Assembly (NCBI GenBank): GCA_027924645.1
Contig: BSBN01001752.1
Location: 14,216,001 to 14,280,000 of the forward strand
Origin: Cunninghamia lanceolata
Taxonomy: Eukaryota > Streptophyta > Pinopsida > Cupressales > Cupressaceae
Length of the DNA stretch: 64,000 nucleotides
Direction of reading: 5' to 3'
Part shown: piece by piece, positions 55,412 through 64,000 of the stretch
Layout of the letters: each line of letters opens with the position of its first letter
How positions within the stretch are numbered: the stretch's first letter is position 1
The notes under the pieces: generated by a model
Databases searched by the model: none
What the model saw: the letters and a program-made list of their open reading frames with translations, nothing else
What the model was told of the DNA's origin: nothing
Made by a program: the position numbers and the translations under genes

Positions 55412-55420
55412 CTTTATATA
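55412..55420 (-). promoter_or_regulatory. TATA box driving the Tat-like element
   Basis: TATATAAAG on the minus strand. Transcription would start some 30 bases below and run through R/U5, the primer-binding site and gag-pol. Confidence 0.65.
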
Positions 55421-55532
55421 CTAGGTCATGAGCATATATCATGTCGGTGCTTTTGCTCCTGACGACACTAGTATAGACCTCATCATCATCATCCTCCAGC
55501 AGCATGATATCCTATTGTTCGAAATATCACCC

Positions 55533-56129
55533 TGACGTCATCATGATATTTGAAATATAACCTTCATGATAATCGGCACAACCTGATCCTTCGGAGGAAC
55601 ATCCTCCTGCTGAGCTTATAACAAAAGTCTGGCCGATGAACATCCTGATGACGTCATCATCATATCCTGCTGACGTCATCATCATATCTGCCTACTGCGC
55701 ACCTCCTCATGTCCGGATGACGTCATCATCATGTTTGCAAATATCAGGAGGTCTCTTCAAGATGATCAGTGTTAGAAATATGACCCCCCCGGGACCTTGA
55801 TGACGTCATCATCATATTAACATCATCATGATATTTGGAAGACAACCGGATATTTGGAAATATCCTCCTGATGCACAAATATCAGGTTGCACTGTAGCTC
55901 CACTATAAGATCAGGGCGATAACTGAATATGATGATGCTGCTTGAAAAGATCACCCCCAGTAGATAATGCGCGAAGCCGGCAGGCGGATATCTCCTTGAT
56001 ATCAACATCATCATGATGTTCGAACAAACATATATCCGGGTGATATGAAAATATCACCCCTTCCTTCGAGAATATCATGATGCAGATAGGCAGAAAGAAA
56101 AATATCACCCTGATATACGGATGACGTCA
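55533..56129 (-). promoter_or_regulatory. TGACGTCA (bZIP-type) site cluster in U3 of the 5' LTR
   Basis: Exact TGACGTCA at 55,533, 55,649, 55,671, 55,718, 55,801 and 56,122, upstream of the TATA box in transcription direction. This is the active promoter copy. Regulation by bZIP/TGA-type factors is inferred from the motif only. Confidence 0.6.
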
Positions 56130-56836
56130 GCATCATCAGGATGCCAAAACAATCGAACAAGAAGTGATACAACATCATCAGGATGATATTGACCAAGATC
56201 ATCCTGACGTTCAAAATATGATGACCCTAGTGAATATTGGGTCGCACTTAGAACTCTTCAACAACATCATCAGGATGATCATAACCAAGATCACCCGATG
56301 ACAAAAATATCACCCCGGCGAAATATCATGAAGGCAGAAAATATGATGACCTCCGCAAGCAGCAGGATGATAACTGGAAATATCATGATGATGACGACCC
56401 TTAAGAATAAACAAGTTAGGTCGAACAACTTAGAGAATAACCCCTTCAAGATATCGGGGCAACATCGTCATCATGTTTGAGCAAGGTGATATTCGGAAGA
56501 TCACCGGATACTTGAAAAGATCACCCCCGCAAGCAACTGAGGGCGCACTGTAGCTCACCAGTATCATCAGGATAATAAGCAAACATCACCTGACAGTTAA
56601 AATATGATGATGACGATGAGAAAAACAAGTCGACGAAGAACATGCTGATGAAGATCATCATCGAAGACAAGATGATGATGACGACCTCCTCCTCAGAAAA
56701 ATATGATGCTGCAGCTGAAAAACGCTGAGGAGGTCCAACACTTAGAAAAATTGGGCAAGACGATGAAGGCTTCAGATGAAGAAACCTCCTGATCATGACA
56801 AATCAACCCCAGGTCAAAATAAGTGCTAACAGGCTC

Positions 56837-57559
56837 ATCTTCCAAAGGTATCAAGGTAATTTTCTTTCCATTAGATACTATAGTGTAAGTATTCTTTCTC
56901 CCGTCATGTATAGATTTTCTATCATACTGCCATGTTCTACCCAACAATATATGACATACATCCATTGACATAATATCACACAATACTTTAACATGATAAG
57001 ATCTTATATGAAAATTTACCAAACATTGTTCACTCACTAGTACGTTTTGTTCATCTTGAATCCATGCTATCTTGTAGGGCTTAGGGTGTTTTAATATCTC
57101 CAGGTTCAGCTTAGTCACCATATCCTCTGAAGCCAGATTATTAGTACTACCACTATCAATGACAACCTTACAACATTTACCTCTTGATTTGCATCTGGTC
57201 TGGAACAAACTTTTTCTCTGTGGTGGTTCCTCAGTTGTCTCTACTTGAAATAGTGCTCTACTCATAACTAATGATTCTCCTTTCTCTAGTTTTCCAACTA
57301 AATTAGGTGATCCAATAGGTTCTTCTACATAAGTTGTTCTTGCACTATTCTTTGTCTTCTTTCTTGTGCTTCCTTGATGACATTTAAATGATCTGTGTCC
57401 TTCACCTCCCAACTTAAAACAAGTTCCTATGAATGTTCTCCTATCAAATCCTCTTTCATCTCTTCTATACCCTTCACTATGGTAAGAATTATGATTCCCT
57501 TTGTGATACAAAGTTCTGTCATCTATCCGGTATGAATTGCTATCTCTGACTTCCTTCAT
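56837..57559 (-). pseudogene. Chromovirus gag C-terminus and protease
   Basis: The minus strand encodes a degenerate zinc knuckle (CFKLGGEGHRSFKC, second Cys lost) and a protease with active site KVVIDSGSTNNLAS, followed by CHILLGRTWQYDRKSIHDGR. The frame is open for about 240 codons until the Tat-like insertion at 56,831, then resumes at 44,560. Confidence 0.88.
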
Positions 57560-58431
57560 GTATGGACTATCTTGTTTGTTCTACTCCACATAAGATATGT
57601 CTCCTTTGGAATAAGTTCTACCTCTTTGAAATTTGCCTCCTCTACCTCTCTATCTTTTCTCATGCTTCTTATTTAACTTGTCTTCAACTTTCAAGGCAAA
57701 CTGATATGCTTCTTCTATTGTTGTCATCCTTACCAGACTCAATTCTTCTTGAATGTTCAATCTTAGTCCATTGATGTATCTTGACACTTTCTCCTTGCTT
57801 CTTCACTATGTCTAGTCCTTATGATCATCTTATGAAGTTATTCAATATACTCCTTCACATATTTCTCCTTTTGTTTCAGGTTTTGCAATCTCTTCAACAA
57901 TTCCATCTCATAGTTAGCAGGTTGAAACTGATTCTTCAACTTTGTCACCATCCTATCCCATTTTGTGATCTTTTATTTTCCTCTTATATTTTTATCCAAC
58001 TAAACGTCTTTCCACCAAATAGAAGCATGTCCTTTCAACTTAGTCTTCACAAATCTTACAATCTCTAGATCTTGAATTTCTTCATATTCAAAGTATTCCT
58101 CCAAGTCATTTATCCAATCAATCAATTCCTTTAGATTCAAATTTTTTGTGTAATTTGGTGCTTCCACTCTAGGTCTATTTTCAGTCTTTGAAATAGCTTT
58201 CAACATCTTCACTTGATCTGATTCTTCTTCTTCTTCTTCTTCTAGGGTTTCTTCATTTTGATCAGCAGATTGAAATTCTTCATCAACACTTTCAACATCA
58301 TGTCTAAGGGTTAGTCCTCTTCTTCTGTCTTCTTCTATAGCACCTAATCTAACTTTCATTATTTTAATCATCTCCATCATTTCATCCATTCTTCCAGCCA
58401 TAGTGCCTACAACAGGTATCCTCCTCGGCAA
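57560..58431 (-). pseudogene. Chromovirus gag
   Basis: Starts MPRRIPVVGTMAGRMDEMME (58,431). Motifs are NLKELIDWINDLEEYFEYEE, RFVKTKLKGHASIWW, QNLKQKEKYVKEYIE and ALKVEDKLNKK. An acidic run is encoded by a (TTC)n microsatellite at about 58,225-58,245. Stops or frameshifts near 57,995, 57,975, 57,835 and 57,650 break the frame. Confidence 0.85.
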
Positions 58432-58605
58432 TATCTCTTCCTAGGATCCGGTGCAACTACTTCAATTTGACGATCTAACTACAAGGTAGCAACTACCTCA
58501 CACTTGGTGATCTGTTGATAAACACAAGTAGATTGCCTCAAGTCAGTGATCAGTTCACCACAAGATCTTCCATAATTCCTTCACTTTCAAAGGATTCAAA
58601 ACTTT

Positions 58606-58617
58606 GCTCTGATACCA
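58606..58617 (-). other. Primer-binding site of the chromovirus
   Basis: TGGTATCAGAGC on the minus strand, five bases (CCAAG) inside the 5' LTR. It is complementary to initiator tRNA-Met, as usual for chromoviruses. Confidence 0.85.
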
Positions 58618-58622
58618 CTTGG

Positions 58623-59411
58623 TGTAGTCACAGTCAGAGGGTTCACATAGTGAACTGTCCAAACCATGCAACTAGAGTAAACACAACGGAAAAAACACAA
58701 ATATAGAATACAATGGAAGATTCAAATGCTCAATATATAATATATTTAGAATGCTTATATGCCAGAAATATGCAAGCTACAATCAAAGGGCTCATAGCCC
58801 TGATTTTACCTATCCAAAAAGAATCTAATTATCTATTTTATGAATTATGCTAACTATCAAGAATTGACTTTCTACTACTCTAGGAGATCTATATATCATT
58901 TGCAAGCTCTAGAAATCCTCCATGTTGGCCAAGAAAGGTTACAAACTCCAATGAAGGAATGTAACGTGTAGAAACAAATAGGTCGGACCTAAACATCTCC
59001 AGTAATGCTCCGCAAATGCATGAATCAAGGTGCGGACCTCAAGGAAGGTCTATCTAATCCATATGTGCCTTGTGATATGTTTCATTTAGCTCTGCAAGTC
59101 ACGAAAGTGCTCCATAAACCTTCTCCTTCAATTGACTATCTGAATGCTCTGCTCTGGGAGAACTGATGATCTTCTGACAACGATAACTTTTAGCAGTCAA
59201 GTCCAAATGACCTAAAATTTGGATATGATGTGGATGATTATGTGTAGACGCTAAGTCCTTCTCTGTGAGCTCTAGTATGAAGATGCAGCAAAATGCAGTA
59301 GAAAATGCTAAAACTACAACTGACTGAATTGAATTGAAAATGAAAGAAAAGAAAGAATGTAAATATTATTGGTTGATGCAAGATTGATCTACAACCTGGG
59401 ATGCTTCTGCA
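58623..59411 (-). repeat. Chromovirus 5' LTR
   Basis: 789 bp, TGTAGTCACAG to GGGATGCTTCTGCA on the plus strand. Its last 275 bases pair with 41,470-41,746. The terminal TACA has become TGCA. A possible TATA box, seen as ATATAATATATT near 58,735, was not tested. Confidence 0.75.
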
Positions 59412-62400
59412 TCAAGAAGTCTTGGGGTCGTATCCTTGAGGTACACTAGTTTTTATACAGTTTTCATAAGATAAGTTCCACCATAAATATTTGAAACTTT
59501 GACGATGGGTGCCAAACCATGAAAACACTAACTGCCCTATCACTAAATGCTTTAATAGACTCCCAGGCCCTCCCCAGTGAACAAAAGATATTTGAACCCA
59601 CGGGCTTAATTGAAAATGAACAAAACAAAACAATCAATAGAGTGAAGCCTCTTCCAATCAGGTTTACCTTTTGGCACACCATTTACTAAGTTGTGTCTCA
59701 CAATCCTTATCCATGGTTCATAATGCTTAAACAATCTTAGAATCCTAATATAGTCCCCTAAAATTTGAGGTCCTTAAATCCAAAACCACAAAGTTAAGTA
59801 GGCTTACAATAAAGACTCTAAGCAACAACTTGCATTTTCTAATTACCTCTCCATCAAAGCAAAGAAAGTTTGTGTATAAAGTAATAAATATTCAAAGAAA
59901 CTTAGTGGATAATAAACATGCATTTGCAAGATATTCAAACATTTGCTGGCAATAAGAAAGGCTTATTAGAAATGTGAAACCTATTTTGAATTGTATAAAG
60001 CATATATGCGAGTGTCAGGTTTCACAACTATGATAAAAAATCTCGTGTGTCTTCTTAGCTTGCAAGTGGTAGCAAATCAAATGTGCTAATGGAATTTTAC
60101 TAAATGTTAGCAAAGGTTTGCAATCCTCTTCATTATTCTATCTTTCTCTATTTAGTTAAGTGCCTAAAATGATAGCTTTCATTTTAAGTGTTTCTTCAGA
60201 TAATGTTAGTTAAGATCTGCTTAATGCTTTCTGTTCTGTTTCTTGGAACAAAAGGTTAGTGGAAGAGAAAATTGAATCTTAAAACCCCTATACATTTTCA
60301 TTTTCATTTCAATTATGCCTTCCTTTTGTAATATTGTGTTTTGTTCTCAAGATGATAGATTGTTCTTTTCATAAGAATTCTTTTTTTAGTGATATTTACC
60401 TTGCTAATACTGTCAATTAGTTTGATACTTTGGTAGGGGCACTTCCTTTATCAAAGGGAGGAGAGGAAGCATAATTGGTACAGATTGAACAACTTTAGAT
60501 TAGCATTGCCAATCAATTGTTTTATTTGAAATCTATAAATAATGTGTGGTGTAGTGTGTGCTCTAAATTAAACCAGGGCTGGACCATTGGAGAATAAATT
60601 TAATTTTTTTTGGCTACTATCTTTTGGTGCTGTCTTTGTTACATGGGCACATTTGCAAACTTAAATTCAATTCATATCCAATAATGAACATTATCATTAC
60701 TTCCACTGAAACTTAACAATCAACTATTTGAATTTGTTCTTAATCGAAGTTATAGAAATTTAACAATCAACTATTTGATTTTGTTCAAATATTAATCTGC
60801 ATTACTATTTTCTCGTGGAAATGCCATTTTATTCTAGTTTTCATTAGATCTCTGAGAACTTGCAGAAACATGTTCGAAGTTTAGTAGTTTACTACATAAA
60901 GAAATATCTAGATGTCACTACAACTACAAGTTGGTTAATACAAAAGTCTCTACCATCTTTTTTTCCCAAAGAAAAAATCCATGATTTCTATTCAGAGGCA
61001 GAACTGAAATTACATTTTACAGGGGCATAAAGAACAATGAAATAGATAGATAAAATACCCAGCTAAAAAAAAGTGTCAACAACCTAATATCAACAGAAAA
61101 ACTCCCAAAAAGATATCAAATCAAAGGGTTATAAACACCCTTACAATAAAACTATATATAAAAGAGCAGAGCTCATAATAAGAAATGACATTTTGAACTG
61201 TCCTCGTTACTAAAGAGAATAGGACAAAAAGCAGACAAATTATAAAGACAGATCCTCATCATATTTGATGAACAGATTGGGTAGAAATAGAAAGGTCTTT
61301 GCCATTTGTTTCTATATGGTCTGAGTTTTGAGTCTTGTAGTTAAACTGTTATAGGCTAATTTTTCTACGCGATGAATTCTTCTATTTTGGCAAGGGGCTA
61401 AAGAATGCTATTCCAATTTGGATTCTGAGATAAATCACTTTATAATATAGTCTTCTTTGCTGATAAAATCATCTTTATTTCTGTGATAATCTGTCCATTG
61501 AGTTTCTAAATCTACATTCCTTTTTCCTCAAGAAAAGACTTACCCTTTTATGCCTAGTTTTCATCAGAAAACTTGCAGAAACATGTTCTGAGTTACTTCT
61601 TAGTTCTTAATGCAATAATAAGATGTCCATGTTCTGAGTTACTTCTTAAAGCAGTATTAAGATGTTGTCATAAATTTTTGTTATATATATATTCTGTGAT
61701 AATCTTTCTATCTGTTTGATTAATCTACATTGTGTTTTCCTCAAGGAAAAAACATTTTATGTCTTTTTCAAATAAAATTTTACAGAAAAATGTTCCAAGT
61801 TTACTGCTAAAAACATTATTAAGACGTCACTATAAATTTGTAGTGTTTGTGTGTATGTGTATCATAGATGTATTGTAATATTATCTATTTTCCTTTCCAG
61901 GAAGAAAATGAAGAAGTAGGCAGAAAATGAAGAAGTGGGCAAGGAGCTCCAAAAGGAAAAAGAGGATGTAGGTGAGAATCTTATTTTCATATTGAATTTT
62001 TCTTTCTTTTCTTTTCTTTGTCTTTATATAATTCTCGACATAGACCCAGTAGATTGAAGTCTAAATTCTATATCCTAAAATGAAAATTGTTGTAATTACC
62101 TTCCAGAGTTGGAATTCAAGCAAATACTGGAACTTTTTGTTGGTAGGCAGGGGAGGATTAATGGCTGTCTAAACAAATGCTATAACACAATAGACATAAA
62201 AAACAAACACACAAAAGGCAGACTAGAGAATACATGCAAAACATGAATTTATATTTATGTATGCCATTTCAAAATACATTCAAAAACTTCTTACAAACGT
62301 CAATCCAGAGCCACTGCTCTATTTTTCACACTCAAATGATATTGAGCCCCAAACCTGGAGCTGCTGTGCCAGATCATGCTACTGCACAAATTCTTCTCAT

Positions 62401-62693
62401 GTCTGATATATTCTTCTTCTATACTCTGTTGTTCTGCTACAAACTTCTTGTTCTATGTTGGAACATTCCCTTACACCTCTGCTACTGTAGGCTTTCCTTC
62501 TCTTACTTATGTGGTCAACACTTTTCCCTCCTATTTGTCTCATTCATTCATGCCCAAAAAATAGGTGCTCAAACTCTCCTTTCAAATTCAAAATCACCTA
62601 CCAAATTTAAAGCTGGCAGGTGGAACGGTGCTGGGGGTAGATTTTGGAGATCCCCAAGTTTGACGCGGGGCAGGGGAATTAAATGGTCTGACG
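59412..62693. other. AT-rich region with degenerate repeats and no confirmed gene
   Basis: Three or four diverged copies of a unit of about 200 bp are visible between 60,760 and 61,860, marked by GCAGAAACATGTTC-like blocks near 60,864, 61,572 and 61,781. An exon-like stretch lies at 61,902-61,972. A 162-codon frame at 62,234-62,722 has no recognisable domain and overlaps the start of the next LTR. It may be host intron or intergenic sequence. Confidence 0.4.
61902..61972 (+). other. Exon-like stretch with 19-bp tandem duplication (tentative)
   Basis: Pyrimidine-rich TTTTCCTTTCCAG precedes a purine-rich stretch that ends GATGTAG before GTGAGAATC, so acceptor and donor signals are present. The unit AGAAAATGAAGAAGTRGGC occurs twice in tandem. 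With one unit removed the frame reads EENEEVGKELQKEKEDV; with both, every frame contains a stop. No gene can be named. Confidence 0.25.
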
Positions 62694-64000
62694 TGTTGGT
62701 TTTTCTTCTGAATCAGCATTAGGGTTTGCCAATTCTAATGCACAGGCAGATTCAGCCAACTGAATACAGGAGGTTGCGTGAGCTCCTCCCCTTCACTTCT
62801 GGTTCTGCCGCACCAAGGGGGGTTTCCCTACTTGATAAAAGTATAACCTTGACTAGCTCAATGACAGAAGAATTTAACTTGACAACAACAGGCAGAATAC
62901 TCTCATGTAAGGACCAAGATTTGTGTAACAAATCACAAGGTTGGCAACATTCTTGGACATAATGTCTGGTTAGGTATGAGAGCATGCAGGGATCCTAATC
63001 CTAATCCTACAACTAACAGATGGAAGGATGAGATGGTTTGAAATGGTGTTTGGAGTTATGGGACTTTCCTAGACCCATTGAATAGACAGATTCCCAAACC
63101 AGTGCCTTATCTAGGCAGCAGAGTCATATCTAAGACTGTAAATGTCTCCCCATGACAACATAAATTCATATCCAGAGGACCTAAGAATAATGCTACTGCC
63201 TAACAGCAACATGTCCAAGAAAGAGTATCATTAATGATCATACTTAACAGATCCTATGATGCAATCTATTTCCCTTTGTATCTGATCAAAAGCCTATTTA
63301 ACTACTCCTTGAGCAGACGCAATAAATCAGACACACAGTATGCACATACTGAAAAACTTGGAAGCCCTTGACAACCTTGTTTGAAAGGAAAACAAATGAC
63401 ATACAGGAGACAATCATAAACAATACACACATAGGTGTTTTTCATTTAAAATCAATCTGCATAGAAGGCCATCACAGAGAAAATCATCATTTACAAGCCA
63501 AGATAGATTAGTACACCAGACTAAGGACCGAGTCTGTAGCAAAAAATGCCTTTCAAAATGTGAACACCTTATGTTCAGAGTCAGAGCAGAAAGCCCAAAA
63601 ACATCCAACCTCCAAAAAGTAACACAGCCAAAACCATTTATACAGAACCGTGTACATTCAGCAATTAATTACATGGCCAGAAGTCAAAAATTTGCCAGAT
63701 ACATTCCTTCCATTTGAAAATGGCCTTCACAGATTAAATGCGACAGACAGGGGGGATCTTGAGCTTTGTGCCACCACTTGAAAGTCTTCATCCACGATCA
63801 TGCAGCTTAATTGCTTGTACCGTCACCCATACCCCTGCACTATCGCCATTGATGGCTCAACAACCTGCAACCACCCAGAAGACTGTCGCAGCGATCAAAA
63901 TGGAGCTTCCTGCCAAAAGGTGCTTCTTGAGGTTTCAAATGTGTAGGGAAATTAATCCCACATGCATAGTGCGGAAACCCCTCTATCACTTTAAGAACAT
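62694..64000 (-). repeat. Diverged LTR related to the Tat-like element, cut by the window end
   Basis: Starts TGTTGGTTTTTC and follows the order of 44,561-45,880 with many differences. Shared blocks include GGGGGGTTTCCCTAC, CAGCAATTAATTACA, TTTGCCAGATACAT and CATACCCCTGCA..ATCGCCATT. The window ends where the TATA box would be. Sequence to its left is not a primer-binding site, so it is either the 3' LTR of a minus-strand element extending beyond the window or a solo LTR. Confidence 0.65.

Larger units (their letters stand above)
44561..56831 (-). mobile_element. Young Tat-like Ty3/gypsy retrotransposon with pre-RT RNase H
   Basis: 12,271 bp, with two LTRs of 2,733 bp (44,561-47,293 and 54,099-56,831) that differ at roughly 1% of sites by eye, and GGCTC on both sides (44,556-44,560 and 56,832-56,836). 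Domain order on the minus strand is short ORF, gag, protease, RNase H, RT, vestigial RNase H, integrase. The primer-binding site TGGCGACTCCGCTGGGGA is of the kind reported for Tat/Ogre elements (tRNA-Arg type as I recall). No chromodomain. Apart from one TAA between the first two frames, the coding region is open. Confidence 0.95.
54099..56831 (-). repeat. 5' LTR of the Tat-like element
   Basis: 2,733 bp, partner of 44,561-47,293. It carries the TATA box (55,412-55,420) and six TGACGTCA palindromes, the sixth (55,533) where the other LTR has TGACATCA. It is followed by the GGCTC target duplication. Confidence 0.95.
41470..59411 (-). mobile_element. Decayed chromovirus (Ty3/gypsy) hosting two nested elements
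   Basis: Minus-strand Ty3/gypsy element with a truncated 3' LTR (41,470-41,746), chromodomain, integrase, RNase H tail, protease, gag, primer-binding site and a 5' LTR (58,623-59,411). It is interrupted by a 956-bp TIR element (42,047-43,002) and by the Tat-like element (44,561-56,831). RT and most of RNase H are deleted near 44,335. Joining the sides of the Tat-like insertion at GGCTC gives a continuous protease-to-linker frame, confirming one host element. Confidence 0.85.

Noticed and set aside
62234..62722. 162-codon frame as a host gene
   Set aside because: No recognisable domain, Cys/Phe-rich chance composition, and its end overlaps the start of a diverged LTR.

Overview
This window looks like intergenic DNA from a large plant nuclear genome. 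Several points favour a gymnosperm, probably a conifer, but they are inference: multi-level nesting of LTR retrotransposons, very low gene density, and decayed TIR/NBS-LRR resistance genes whose 5' start (MASSSSSSKRP) resembles conifer TNL genes. I see no intact host gene. Almost every recognisable coding stretch is a retrotransposon protein or a broken resistance gene.

Layout. 1-7.4 kb: copy I of a segmental duplication, made of a minus-strand Ty3/gypsy gag/protease remnant (split by a Ty1/copia fragment and by a 1.59-kb insertion) followed by the flank, 5' end and 3' tail of a resistance (NLR) pseudogene. 7.4-9.9 kb: AT-rich, nothing recognised. 9.9-13.99 kb plus 25.67-29.09 kb: copy II of the same duplication, with TIR and LRR pieces of an NLR pseudogene. 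It is split by an 11.7-kb insertion (13,994-25,671, ACTCG target duplication). That insertion is a roughly 5-kb non-coding LTR-type element, which holds a non-autonomous copia element (14,917-21,627, TTAAG duplication), which in turn holds a short element with two 1,332-bp LTRs (16,252-19,527). 29.1-30.5 kb: LINE 3' fragment. 30.5-32.2 kb: copia fragment holding a solo LTR. 32.2-34.3 kb: diverged repeat related to the 14.2-14.8 kb LTR sequence. 34,307-41,243: full-length but decayed Ty1/copia element (CACCA duplication) with a tandem duplication inside its integrase region. 41.5-59.4 kb: a decayed chromovirus (Ty3/gypsy with chromodomain), interrupted by a 956-bp TIR element and by a young 12.3-kb Tat-like Ty3/gypsy element (44,561-56,831, GGCTC duplication). 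59.4-62.7 kb: AT-rich DNA with degenerate repeats and one exon-like stretch. 62,694 to the end: a diverged LTR related to that of the Tat-like element.

The best-preserved and most interesting unit is the Tat-like element. It has two 2,733-bp LTRs that differ at about 1% of sites by eye, a Tat/Ogre-type primer-binding site, and a 1,973-codon gag-pol frame. A complete RNase H domain (D822, E860, D884, D934) lies upstream of the reverse transcriptase, while the RNase H in the usual place after RT has lost its catalytic aspartates. Its LTR promoter region carries an array of TGACGTCA palindromes upstream of a TATA box. The upstream 170-codon frame is separated from gag by one in-frame TAA.
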